From Mytilus californianus (Eukaryota; Mollusca; Bivalvia; Mytilida; Mytilidae): DNA of 64,000 bases. Below are positions 41,245 through 54,100 of the stretch, piece by piece (within the stretch, counting starts at the first letter, position 1; each line of letters starts with the position of its first letter). The stretch lies in contig NW_026262712.1 in NCBI RefSeq assembly GCF_021869535.1, forward strand, positions 108,683,640-108,747,639, written 5' to 3'. The translations under genes and the position numbers were made by a program. The notes beneath the pieces are model-generated. The model was given only the letters and a program-made list of their open reading frames with translations. It had not been told where the DNA came from and did no database searches.

Positions 41245-44102
41245 ACTACCGCAAAAAAATTTTGTGGGTCGTATATTGGTATGACGTTGGCGTCGTCGTC
41301 CGAAGACACATTGGTTTTCGTACTCTAACTTAAGTTTAAGTTAATGGATCTTTTTGAAATTTGACCATAAGGTTAAATACCACAAAAGGAAGGTTGGGAT
41401 TGATTTTGGGGGTTATGGTACCAACAGTTAAGGAATTAGGGGCCAAAAAGGGGCCAAAAATAAGCATTTTCTAGTTTCCAGACAATAACTGTGGAACGGT
41501 GTATGGATCTCTCTGAAATTATACTACAAGTTTCCATACCACAAAGGGATGGTTAGGATTTGCTTTGGGGGGTTATGGCTCAAACCGTTTAGGAATTAGG
41601 GGCAAAAAAAGGGGGAAAACAAGGTTGTCCTGGTTAATGGACAAATACTTTAGTACAAAACATAATTTAAAGCAGTGTAAGGGAGATAAATCAAATACAT
41701 CATTGAAATTATCTCCCTTACACTGCTTTTAAATTATGTATAAAGTAATGGTTAATGAACAATAAAGATAATTTGAAACAGTGTAAGGGAGGTAATCCAA
41801 ATACAACGTTTTGGTTACTTCCCTTACACTGCTTTTAAATTATGTTTAAAGAAATGCATATTTATAAAGGAAGACCAGTAAAAATATCTGCAAATGTTGC
41901 ATCTTTTTTTTTTACAAAAAAATCCATATGAAAGATTTGACACTATATTTTAAATTCTATTATAAAATAGATTAAGTTAGCACTATGGTAAATTTAAATG
42001 GGTAATTATGGTTGCAAACTCCATTGGAAATTTGAATTGAGATTATGACCATATCTTGAGGGAAAGAATTTTTTGGGGGGAAAAAAGGGGGGGGGGGGGG
42101 GGGTAAAAAGAAATTGTGGGGGTCAATTTTTTCTCATTTCAGATTTCAGAAATAAAAAAGAATTATTCTTCAAATTTTTTTTTTTTTTCAAATTTCAAAT
42201 ATTGAAAAATTTCAAGAAGTAATCTTTAATTGCACAGTATGGCGCATTAGATTTGTAAAATCTTTGATCACATTTATTTATTTGTAATGCCGAATCTAAC
42301 AGTGTATTTAGATTTTTAATTTTCGGTCCAGTTTTCAAATTGGTCTACATTAAGGTCCAAAGGGTCCAAAATTAAACTTTGTTTGATTTTAGCAAAAATT
42401 GAATATATGAGGTTCTTTGATATGCTGAATCTAAACATGTATTTAGATTTTTGATTTTTGGCCCAGTTTTCAAGTTGGTCCAAATTGGGGTCCAAAATTA
42501 AACTTTGTTTGATTTCAACAAAAATTGAATATATGGGGTTCTTTGATATGCTGAATCTAACCATGTATTTAGATTTTTTATTTGTGGACCACGTTATCAA
42601 ATTGGTTCATATTGAGGTCAAAAGGGTCCAAAATTAAACTTTGTTTGATTTCATCTAAAATTGAATTATTGGGGTTCTTTGATATTCCAAATCTAACCGT
42701 GTATTTAGATTTTTAATTTTGGGTCCTGTTTTTTAAATTGGTCTACATTAAGGTCCAAAGGGTCCAAAATTAAACTTAGTTTGATTTTAACAAAAATTGA
42801 ATTCTTGGGGTTCTTTGATATGCTGAATCTAAACATGTGTTTAGATTTTTGATTATGGGCCCAGTTTTCAAGTTGGTCCAAGATAGGGTCCAGTATTTAA
42901 ACTTTGTTTGATTTCAACAAAAATTGAATATATGGGGTTCTTTGATATGCTGAATCTAAACATGTATTTAGATTTTTGATTATGGGCCCAGTTTTCAAGT
43001 TGGTCCAAATTGGGGTCCAAAATTAAACTTTGTTTGATTTCAACAAAAATTGAATATATGAGGTTCTTTGATATGCCGAATCTAACCATGTATTTATATT
43101 TTTTATTTGTGGGCCCCGCTATCAAATTGGTTCATTTTGAGGTCAAAAGGGTCCAAAATTAAACTTTGTTTGATTTCATCAAAAATTGAATTATTGGGGT
43201 TCTTTGATATGCCAAATCTAACGGTGTTTTAAGATTTTTAATTTGGGTCCCGTTTTTTAAATTGGTCTTCATTGAGGTCCAAAGGGTCCAAAATTAAACT
43301 TAGTTTGATTTTAACAAAAATTGAATTCTTGGGGTTCTTTGATATGCTGAATCTAAACATGTGTTTAGATTTTTGATTTTGGGCCCAGTTTTCAAGTTGG
43401 TCCAAGTTGGGGTCCAAAATTAAACTTTTTTTGATTTCAACAAAAATTGAATATATGGGGTTCTTTGATATGCTGAATCTCACCATGAATTTAGATTTTT
43501 TATTTGTGGGCCCCGCTATCAAATTGGTTCATATTGAGGTCAAAAGGGTCCAAAATTAAACTTTGTTTGATTTCATCAAAAATTGAATTATTGGGGTTCT
43601 TTGATATTCCAAATCTAACTGTGTATTTAGATTTTTAATTTTAAGTCCCGTTTTTTAAATTGGTCTACATTAAGGTCCAAAGGGTCCAAAGTTAAACTTA
43701 GTTTGATTTTAGCAAAAATTGAATTCTTGGGGTTTTTTGATATGCTGAATCTAAACATGTGTTTAGATTTTTGATTATGGGCTTAGTTTTTAAGTTTGTC
43801 CAAGTTGGGGTCCAAAATTTAACTTTGTTTGATTTTAGCAAAAATTGAATATATGGGGTTCTTTGATATGCTGAATCTAACCATGTATTTTGATTTTGGA
43901 CATTAGACCATAATAGGTAAATTAAAAAAAATCAAGTTCTTAGACCACATTCTTTCTGTGTCAGAAACCTATGCTGTGTCAAATATTTAATAACAATCCA
44001 AATTCAGAGCTGTATCAAGCTTGAATGTTGTGTCCATACTTGCCCCAACTGTTCAGGGTTCGACCTCTGTGGTCGTATCAAGCTGTACCCCAGCGGAGCA
44101 TT
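41245..44102 (+). repeat. Hairpin-ended repeat family B, copy 3, long form with about 130-bp array
   Basis: The start (CTACCGCAAAAAAATTTTGT, GACGTTGGCGTCGTCGTCCG) is followed by two usual modules and then a pair of hairpins (41660-41842). A G-run comes next, then an array of about twelve modules of about 128-131 bp (42290-43890), each with GGGTCCAAAATTAAACTTTG and GGGTTCTTTGATATGC. Its 3' end is chimeric with that of copy 2 (see the recombination finding). Confidence 0.85.
41660..41842. repeat. Two tandem hairpins inside B copy 3
   Basis: Arms AATTTAAAGCAGTGTAAGGG and CCCTTACACTGCTTTTAAAT enclose a short loop (41661-41739). A second, similar hairpin follows (41768-41842, AGTGTAAGGGAGGTAAT / TTACTTCCCTTACACT). 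The same pair occurs at 46096-46277 and, reversed, at 49553-49700. Confidence 0.85.
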
Positions 44103-47100
44103 TTATTTTTATTCTGCAGTAATAACCAAATAAATTTATATCTTGTGTTTGGGTATAACTTTGTTGACTGCAGCATTGTGTATCTTTTTTGTTTTGATAG
44201 TGAGACTTTTATTGCTAATGAAAAACATTTTATTATTGTACTATTAAGAATTCTTTAAAGATATAATGTTTATTTATTGAAAAATGTAAAAATAAAGTAT
44301 TCAGAAAGTAGTTTCTTCAAATATTTGAAGTTGTGTGAAATCATGGATATTACATTGATTATTTATTCTCTGTATCAAAACAGTCTTTGTCAGCCAACAA
44401 CACCAACCATAGACACAATTTACATATTGAGTATATGCACAACTATTTTAAGTTTATAATTGGCTAGGAATAGCATAGCGCCTTTTAGTAATTTTCAGGT
44501 TTTTTCATGGTTTTGAAATTACAGTAATTGCATGCCAATTAGTAAGTCTATAGAGGAACCAGTCAGGATTAGCAGTAATTACATACCAATTAGTAAGTCT
44601 ATAGAGGAACCAGTCAGGATTAGCAGTAATTACATACCAATTAGTAAGTCTATAGAGGAACCAGTCAGGATTAGCAGTAATTACATACCAATTAGTAAGT
44701 CTATAGAGGAACCAGTCAGGATTAGCAGTAATTACATACCATAGTAAGTCTATAGAGGAACCAGTCAGGATTAGCAGTAATTACATACCATAGTAAGTCT
44801 ATAGAGGAACCAGTCAGGATTAGACAGTTGACTTGCTTTGAAGACAAGCATGCTTACTATTGCACTTCTTTCACACTTTGTTGAATTTTTTGTAATGAAA
44901 TTTCAAAGACTACTGCTTGGGATCAGTGAATGTATCCCATTATGTAAAACCTAAGAAACACACAAGTTTTATTGACATTTCAGTTTACTATTATGTATTT
45001 GAACAATGTTTATTAATCTATTTTCCATAAACAGGACAAATCTTGATCAAAGGCCACAATCTTGAGGACGAGGTGCTCTTAACACCAGTCTTCACGCTGA
45101 ACCACAGGCCCAGCAGCCCAGGCTTGTAAAATTGCTCTCGGGCCTATACAAATCATATCTAAAGGCCAACCGAATCTAACTAAGATTTTCCAAAAATTGA
45201 GCTCCGGGCCTGTAGATTTTAAAAATAATCGTGAAGACTGTAACACTAATCAAAGCTTTGTAAAACCAACAAGACTTCATTATGAAAGTAGTGACTGATT
45301 TTACTTCATCGTCTGTTTTTAAGATTGAATCTGTACAAGAACACATTAGTATCATAATTATATAAATCTAATTTCATGTCACTTATTTTTGCTTTCACCC
45401 CTTAAATTACATTGCTTAGTGAAGAAGTAGCAGATATAGTTTGATATTATCCTACGCTCTAACTCACATCCTTCTTTAAAATAAATAAGCATCCTAGTCA
45501 TGACATAGTTTATTTTTTAAGCCATTTTGTCTTTAATTCATAAATAGTAACACTACACAGAAGAGCATCCTTTGCAGTCCCACAATATTGAAATGACTTA
45601 ATACTACTGTGTTGGAAGTATGCCACAAAAGTAAATTACAGTCTTCAAATGCTGAGAAATAATAATAAGTTGGTTTTTTTACTACCGCAAAAAAATTTTG
45701 TGGGTCGTATATTGGTATGACGTTGGCGTCGTCGTCCGAAGACACATTGGTTTTCGTACTCTAACTTAAGTTTAAGTTAATGGATCTTTTTGAAATTTGA
45801 CCATAAGGTTAAATACCACAAAAGGAAGGTTGGGATTGATTTTGGGGGTTATGGTACCAACAGTTAAGGAATTAGGGGCCAAAAAGGGGCCAAAAATAAG
45901 CATTTTCTAGTTTCCAGACAATAACTGTGGAACGGTGTATGGATCTCTCTGAAATTATACTACAAGTTTCCATACCACAAAGGGATGGTTAGGATTTGCT
46001 TTGGGGGGTTATGGCTCAAACCGTTTAGGAATTAGGGGCAAAAAAAGGGGGAAAACAAGGTTGTCCTGGTTAATGGACAAATACTTTAGTACAAAACATA
46101 ATTTAAAGCAGTGTAAGGGAGATAAATCAAATACATCATTGAAATTATCTCCCTTACACTGCTTTTAAATTATGTATAAAGTAATGGTTAATGAACAATA
46201 AAGATAATTTGAAACAGTGTAAGGGAGGTAATCCAAATACAACGTTTTGGTTACTTCCCTTACACTGCTTTTAAATTATGTTTAAAGAAATGCATATTTA
46301 TAAAGGAAGACCAGTAAAAATATCTGCAAATGTTGCATCTTTTTTTTTTACAAAAAAATCCATATGAAAGATTTGACACTATATTTTAAATTCTATTATA
46401 AAATAGATTAAGTTAGCACTATGGTAAATTTAAATGGGTAATTATGGTTGCAAACTCCATTGGAAATTTGAATTGAGATTATGACCATATCTTGAGGGAA
46501 AGAATTTTTTGGGGGGAAAAAAGGGGGGGGGGGGGGGTAAAAAGAAATTGTGGGGGTCAATTTTTTCTCATTTCAGATTTCAGAAATAAAAAAGAATTAT
46601 TCTTCAAATTTTTTTTTTTTTTCAAATTTCAAATATTGAAAAATTTCAAGAAGTAATCTTTAATTGCACAGTATGGCGCATTAGATTTGTAAAATCTTTG
46701 ATCACATTTATTTATTTGTAATGCCGAATCTAACAGTGTATTTAGATTTTTAATTTTCGGTCCAGTTTTCAAATTGGTCTACATTAAGGTCCAAAGGGTC
46801 CAAAATTAAACTTTGTTTGATTTTAGCAAAAATTGAATATATGAGGTTCTTTGATATGCTGAATCTAAACATGTATTTAGATTTTTGATTTTTGGCCCAG
46901 TTTTCAAGTTGGTCCAAATTGGGGTCCAAAATTAAACTTTGTTTGATTTCAACAAAAATTGAATATATGGGGTTCTTTGATATGCTGAATCTAACCATGT
47001 ATTTAGATTTTTTATTTGTGGACCACGTTATCAAATTGGTTCATATTGAGGTCAAAAGGGTCCAAAATTAAACTTTGTTTGATTTCATCTAAAATTGAAT

Positions 47101-47925
47101 TATTGGGGTTCTTTGATATTCCAAATCTAACCGTGTATTTAGATTTTTAATTTTGGGTCCTGTTTTTTAAATTGGTCTACATTAAGGTCCAAAGGGTCCA
47201 AAATTAAACTTAGTTTGATTTTAACAAAAATTGAATTCTTGGGGTTCTTTGATATGCTGAATCTAAACATGTGTTTAGATTTTTGATTATGGGCCCAGTT
47301 TTCAAGTTGGTCCAAGATAGGGTCCAGTATTTAAACTTTGTTTGATTTCAACAAAAATTGAATATATGGGGTTCTTTGATATGCTGAATCTAAACATGTA
47401 TTTAGATTTTTGATTATGGGCCCAGTTTTCAAGTTGGTCCAAATTGGGGTCCAAAATTAAACTTTGTTTGATTTCAACAAAAATTGAATATATGAGGTTC
47501 TTTGATATGCCGAATCTAACCATGTATTTATATTTTTTATTTGTGGGCCCCGCTATCAAATTGGTTCATTTTGAGGTCAAAAGGGTCCAAAATTAAACTT
47601 TGTTTGATTTCATCAAAAATTGAATTATTGGGGTTCTTTGATATGCCAAATCTAACGGTGTTTTAAGATTTTTAATTTGGGTCCTGTTTTTTAAATTGGT
47701 CTTCATTGAGGTCCAAAGGGTCCAAAATTAAACTTTGTTTGATTTTAGCAAAAATTGAATATATGGGGTTCTTTGATATGCTGAATCTAACCATGTATTT
47801 TGATTTTGGACATTAGACCATAATAGGTAAATTAAAAAAAATCAAGTTCTTAGACCACATTCTTTCTGTGTCAGAAACCTATGCTGTGTCAAATATTTAA
47901 TAACAATCCAAATTCAGAGCTGTAT
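44016..47925 (+). repeat. 4.4-kb tandem duplication, unit 2 (524 bp shorter)
   Basis: It repeats unit 1, including the minisatellite (44525-44823), the B-copy start (45681) and the hairpins. After about 47690 it lacks 524 bases present in unit 1 (four modules of the 131-bp array). The end of the unit, 47824-48000, is the original B 3' end. Confidence 0.93.
44525..44823 (+). repeat. 51-bp minisatellite (unit 2)
   Basis: Copy of the six-unit array at 40089-40387, with the same two shortened last units. Confidence 0.92.
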
Positions 47926-48012
47926 CAAGCTTGAATGTTGTGTCCATACTTGCCCCAACTGTTCAGGGTTCGACCTCTGCGGTCGTATCAAGCTGCGCCC
48001 CAGCGAAGCATT
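45681..48012 (+). repeat. Hairpin-ended repeat family B, copy 4 (duplicate of copy 3)
   Basis: Same as copy 3 but with a shorter 130-bp array. It ends with GACCTCTGCGGTCGTATCAA and GCTGCGCCCCAGCGAAGC, which keeps perfect pairing in the terminal hairpin. Confidence 0.85.
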
Positions 48013-48029
48013 TTATTCTATCTTATGGG

Positions 48030-48390
48030 CATAACAGAATCAACATCTGTCTTGTGGTCTCCATGAATGCAGGAGGTGGGTGGTTCGATTTCTGAATATG
48101 TCAAACTAAAGAATTGAAAATTGGTAATTGCTTCTTCTCTTCCGAGAACAATCCATTTTGAAGTATATTCAAAGACTGGTTGGCTCAGTCAGAATAATGT
48201 GTTCTGATAGGGTGAAATGTCTTCCTCCAGACTGTTACCTTGTGAACTAGCAGGGTTTAAATCTAGCTCAGTGAGTCGGTCTAGTAAAATTTACAAGGCA
48301 CACTTTATATTCGTTTCATGTTTTATAACATGTCCTCGTCCTGAATATGCATTAATTGGCTATTGGATGTTAAACAACCATTCATCATCT
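48030..48390 (+). mobile_element. tRNA-derived SINE, second copy
   Basis: The head has a B-box-like GTGGTTCGATTTCTG (about 48080-48095). The body shares TTACCTTGTGAACTAGCAGG and TGAGTCGGTCTAGTAAAA with the - strand copy at 6962-7255. The tail is GGCTATTGGATGTTAAACAACC. Conservation of head, body and tail in the same order supports one family. Confidence 0.6.
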
Positions 48391-48945
48391 TCTTATGGGC
48401 ATTAACTAAGTCTTTTTGTTGACATTATTCCTATAACCTTGATTTCAGTCTGACCTTGTATGTCAGGACATTCACACCCAAAAATACAATCATTCCAAAC
48501 ACCAAATAATTTGACCTTTTGCTTACAGTATTGGCGAAACAACCCTCTGAAACTACTAACAATGAACCATAAAAATAATGTCACGGTCAGGTGAGTCCAG
48601 CCTGAAAAACAGGTAGACCTTACATGGATTCAATTTGCCAAATGAGTTATCCTATCTCTCATAATAAGTGAGAAATTAATGTGATAAAAAAAAAGTTTTT
48701 GAAGCAATCCTTGAAACAAGAAAAGGAGGTCAAGGAATATGAACATATGACAGACTCAAACTTCATATAAACATATAAAGCATTTGTATACAAGGTATGA
48801 AGTAAATAAATAGTTTACGCTAATGCAGGAATAGCATCCCTATGTCAAGCATACTAACAAATTTTGTAGCAGGCATTACAAAAATCTTAAGTCTAACAAT
48901 GACTGTTGTAGGATTTACTTATTTACTGCTTTTCTAAATAAATTG
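48391..48945. other. Intergenic DNA, nothing recognised
   Basis: No gene or repeat family was recognised. Confidence 0.4.
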
Positions 48946-48947
48946 CT

Positions 48948-50095
48948 TCGCCGAGCGCAGCTGGATACGACCGCAGACGTCCAACCCTGAACAGTTAGGG
49001 CAAAAATGGACGCAATATTCATGCTTGATACAGGTCTGAATTTGGATTGTAATTAAATATTTGACACATAAAAGGTTTCTGACACAGAATAACTGTAGTC
49101 AAATAACTTAGAATTGGTTATATGATTTGAATTTATATTCAATTTTTTTTTTGCATTTGTGCAATACACTATGCTGTTGCGTATTAAACCCCCCCCCCCC
49201 CCCCCCCAAACACACACACACACACTTTTTTTGCAAAAAAAATATTTCAAGAAAATTTCTTTTTAACTTCTGAAATCTGAAATGAGAAAAAATTGAACCC
49301 CCACAATTTCTTTTCCCCCCCCCCCAAAAAAAATTCTTTCCCTCAAGATATGGTCATAATCTCAATTCAAATTTCCAATGGAGTTTGCAACCATAATTAC
49401 CCATTTAAATTTACCATAGTGCTAACTTAATCTATTTAATAATAGAATTTAAAATATGGTGTCAAATCTTTCATATGGATTTTTTTGTAAAAAAAAAAGA
49501 TGCAACATTTGCAGATATTTTTACTGGTCTTCCTTTATAAATATGCATTTCTTTAAACATAATTTGAAAGCAGTGTAAGGGAGGTAATCAAAACGTTGTA
49601 TTTGGATTACTTCCCTTACACTGCTTTTAAATTGTCTTAATTGTTCATTAACCATAGGTAATTATTACCTCCCTTGCACTGCTTTAAATTATGTTTTGTA
49701 CTAAAGTATTTGTCCATTAACCAGGACACCCTTGTTTTTCCCCCTTTTTTGTCCTTAATTCCAAAACGGTTTGAGCCATAACCCCCCAAAGCAAATCCTA
49801 ACCATCCCTTTGTGGTATGGAAACTTGTGGTATAATTTCAGAGAGATCCATACACCACTCCACAAGTTATTGTCTGGAAACTAGAAAAATGCTTATTTTT
49901 GGCCCCTAATTCCTTAACTGTTGGTACCATAACCCCCAAAATCAATCCCAACCTTCCTTTTGTGGTATTAAACCTTATGGTAAAATTTCATAGAGATCCA
50001 TTCACTTAAACTAAAGTTATTGTGCGAAAACCAATGTGTCTTTGGACGACGACAACGCCAATGTCATACCAACATACTTTTTGCGGTTGTCTAAA
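48948..50095 (-). repeat. Hairpin-ended repeat family B, copy 5, inverted
   Basis: Reversed relative to copies 2-4. The start is at 50095-50030 (ACAACCGCAAAAAGTATG, ACGACGACAACGCCAATG on the + strand) and the end is at 48948-48990 (GCTGGATACGACCGCAGACG). It has the two-hairpin block and a CA/C-run but only remnants of the 130-bp array. Confidence 0.8.
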
Positions 50096-51070
50096 AACTG
50101 GTCGATGCTGAAAAATGTACAACTGTTATAATAGATAATATTTTATTTATACAATTACAGTCTTAAACTGCCTATCTACATCTGCATATCACACTTTTCT
50201 CACAATATTGACTAGCATGGTCTTGGTTATTCAAAAATCTTATATACACATTTGTACACTGTTAAAATATTCTATTTAAACTCCTTAAATTGTGAAACTC
50301 AAAAAATTTACAGTAGAAAATATGTCGTGATTAAAACAACATACTGTCAAAATTCCAATCTTTCTTCGTGTTTTTCAGTAAATGAGAAAGCAACATTGCT
50401 GTTAAACAATTCATTCCATTACATCAACTTAAGTGCCATCATCTTTTTTTTTCTTATTTTTATAAATCTTTTTTTTCTCCTTCATTTTGGAATTATATCA
50501 TAAGTTGAGATTAGCATAATTTAAACAGCAGTTTCCACATAGCAGAATATTTTAAATTAGAATTCTCCCTAGGACAATTCACCTCTTCAGAATCTAAAGG
50601 ATCATGGGTAATTTCATTAATGGTCCTACACCAAAGTTATGATAACTTCACCCATTGGTTGAATTTTCATTGTATAGGATGTTTTTAACCAATCTCAGCG
50701 TTTTAGTGTGCACTTTTAAAAATATTACCCAGATGGCTATAGATTGATAAAGAAAGGTGAATTCCCATGAGGTTAAGCTGACCCTGTAATGATTTAGCCT
50801 GATCCTATCAGAAATGAATATCTTGAAGGTTTATTCATAAAATTTGGTTTTTGAAAACTAAATATATGCTACAATACTTTATGACATCACATGAAAGAAC
50901 ACATATCTGATTAATATTTGAAATATCAGCAATCTTTGAACTTTAACCTTTCATGTCCTACTTTCGTACACGACTATGCTATCAATAATATAACTTCCTC
51001 CTTTTGAATAAAATGTCAGCAAATTATACCACTAAATATATCCAACATTAAATACATATGGAGTTCCTAA
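50096..51070. other. Intergenic DNA beyond the ATP6V1C 3' end
   Basis: No gene or repeat was recognised. A second - strand AATAAA is at 50830-50835. Confidence 0.4.
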
Positions 51071-51076
51071 TTTATT
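51071..51076 (-). terminator. Candidate ATP6V1C poly(A) signal
   Basis: AATAAA on the - strand, about 70 bases after the stop codon at 51145-51147. Confidence 0.5.
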
Positions 51077-51144
51077 GCAATGTACAACATTTACATAAAT
51101 AATGTGGAATGTTCTAAACTGTATGTAAACTGATATCTGCTAGC

Positions 51145-54100
51145 CTATTTCTCTATAAGGTCAGTAGTAATTTTGTAAAATACATAAGGATAATAGTCTA
51201 CATTTCCCATCATAAGTCCTGGGATGTCCATATGTCCAGCCTGAAAATATCAACAAGTATAAGTTATTTTCTACATAATTGATCTTAAAAAAGTATAAAT
51301 TTTTTAAATTTTGCAAAAATTCTAAATTCCGATGTTATTTACGGTTATATGCCTAACTATACCACCAAATGATTCCTCTTAAGTATAATAAAATACTGCT
51401 CTATTAAAATCAAAGTGCTTGAGAGCACTGAAAGGGTAAAGATTGCTTTCATTTTGCAATTTAAAATAAAACATTGAATTGTATATAATGTATTTGGCTA
51501 GGCAAATGATAAATTTGAGTTGGAGTTATCTTCCTTTGTTCATGAGTGTACATTGTAGTTGATTCTATTTTTATAACAGATTCATAGGCAATGCATTACT
51601 TATGCAATTTTCAATAAAGAAATGTTTTCTTGACAAATACAGTAATTCAAATACACATCATATTGTAACTTGATTGTCTAATTATATCATATCATTAACA
51701 AATTGCTTGACATTGACTGGATACTCACCAAAGGTAGTGATAAACCATGGAAGATTTAAATATCAAGTCAGTACCATATGGTTTTGATTGCATTACATGC
51801 AATCTTCACCCAAAAATGAGTTGTGATTATGCTTTTGCTAGTTCCCTTTCACATTACAGATTTAAAAATATCAAGCACACTTTTTACAAAACTTGACTAC
51901 TAATAATATACTATTATGATGAAATAGAAATAAAATGTATTTATAGTAACAATCAACATTTCTCTGTATTATTCTTCTTCAAACCATTCAGCATTGGTAT
52001 AATATATTTTTTTATATTGGATAGAAGTCAGAGTATATAAAAAAACAGCAATCATTTTTCTATAGGTGTTAACAGAGTTAACAAATCAAAATGTGTTGTT
52101 AACAACAAACTTGTTTATTTTTTATTCTGAAGAAAATCAATCTCAAGTTAACTACTAAAAAAAAAGAATGTGTTTGAAGACAAGAAGCCACCGCTCAAGC
52201 TTCAAACAAAAGAAAATGGGATGGTCAAGGGTAACACTTAATGCCCTCGTCGACTACGGCAGGGGCATAAAAAAATACATTGGCTTCTACATAAGTAAAT
52301 TATCAAAATTTCATCACTGAAAAATAAAGATTTGTTGGTACTGTTGGTTTTTTTTTAAAGATTTTATATATTATCCAAGTTTGAATAGACCAGCTCAAAC
52401 ACTTGAGCATTCTTTTGTAAGTTTTTAGGATTGAATGGAAATTTACTTTAGATCAATGCAGTTAAACAGATAATTTTAAATATTTCACTTACCATATCCC
52501 CTGACATTGCACTGTTATCAAGATGACTATATAAATCATTTAAAACTTCTCGTAACTTTCTCACTGATTTCTTATGTGGTAATAATAACATAGCTTGGAA
52601 ATTCACTGGTAAACCATATCTTATAATAAATAAACATATTAATTAGTTATAACCTTTTCAAGTCTTAGATACATAATAAGAAACTAAAAAAAAATGTTAA
52701 AGTTGCACTTAAAGAAACGTTAAGATGTTAGACTTAGTAAGATTGTGGAATGGTATTTGTCCTGTAATAGAAATAACTAAAACTGAGCATGTATCAATCA
52801 CTTTGAAGACATGTTTTAAGTGAAATGAAAATTCCTTATTTTCACATAATGAAGGTTCTCTCATATGCTGATGATATTAAGGTTTCTGACTAGTATTTTA
52901 TCGTAAAATTTATTTAAACCATGCTTCATGAACAAACACTATCTAGGATTAAAATCATGATCATACAATCTTTGAGGAAAAACCATTGTATCATCTTACT
53001 TAAATACCAGGAATGGTTTTCAAAAAAGTAATCATGTATCTGTGAGGTCCAATATTTAACTATTTTTGGCAGTGACATCCATCTTGGATTTCATATTAGC
53101 ACTAACATATCAGTTTTATTTTAATCTATGTTTTGCAGTGGAAGAATGTTTTTTTTAAACAGAATTTGATATAAAACAATCTGCACAATCTGCTTGTATT
53201 TTTGTGACAATGCACAATCTGCTGTATTTTTGGGACAATGCACAATCTGCTTGTATTTTTGTGACAATGCACAATCTGCTTGTATTTTTGTGACAATGCA
53301 CAATCTGCTTATATTTTTAAGATAATCATATATTACCTTAAGACCGATTCTACAAACAATCTTAAAGATTTGACATGTATCCAAGCAGTAAAACATTCTC
53401 CAAAGTTTACTTTCAACCACTTAACCAATGGTCCCTGCAAAAATAACCAGTTAAAATCATTACTTTTTTCAAATGCTTATGTTATTTACAATTGAAAATC
53501 TGCAAAAAAAAATGAAATTTCAACTCAATATTCAAAACAATTTTCCAAGGTTCCATTATTACATTATAACTGAACAGCCCTTGATAAAAAGCTACAATCA
53601 ATATAGCATTGTCCTTATTCATAAAAGTATAAACAGAGTTTTTAAATTCTGTAAATATTACATAAAGTTAAAAGAAACACACAAACTAAACAACTTCTTT
53701 GGGATATCATAGATATATTTGCTTATTCTTGATTTTCTTTACAGGACCTTTACCATGATTCCTTTAAAGATAACACAAAGGAAGCACAAGTTATTGACCT
53801 TCTGGACCATGTTTGTTACCTAGGGTTCAAAATAAGGTTGACATGTTACTGAGATCACCCCAGTTTTTGGTGGGGTTCGTCAGAGCTCCAGATAAGAATT
53901 CACAAATTGGGGTTTTTACCCACCATTTTTTTATGTAATTGGGTGATAAAGTTTTTAAATTGCATTATCAATTCCAATTCACCCCTCAAGCAAATATCAA
54001 ATTGGGTTTTTCACCACCAAGCTCCTTAATGTATTGGGTTTTTTCATCAACACAATATTGAATGTTTAGGCATGTTATAATCACATTATATCAACCCCAT

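Larger units (their letters stand above)
39580..44015 (+). repeat. 4.4-kb tandem duplication, unit 1
   Basis: From about 39580 the sequence is repeated almost perfectly from about 44016 at an offset of 4436 bases. It holds the end of B copy 2, about 1.6 kb of non-repeat DNA with a 51-bp minisatellite, and B copy 3. The offset changes to 4434 after a G-run at about 42085-42103 (two Gs fewer in unit 2). Confidence 0.93.

Noticed and set aside
42316..43522. Similar - strand frames with IYSIFVEIKQSLILDP
   Set aside because: They are translations of the 130-bp module array of family B, with no start context and stops between units.
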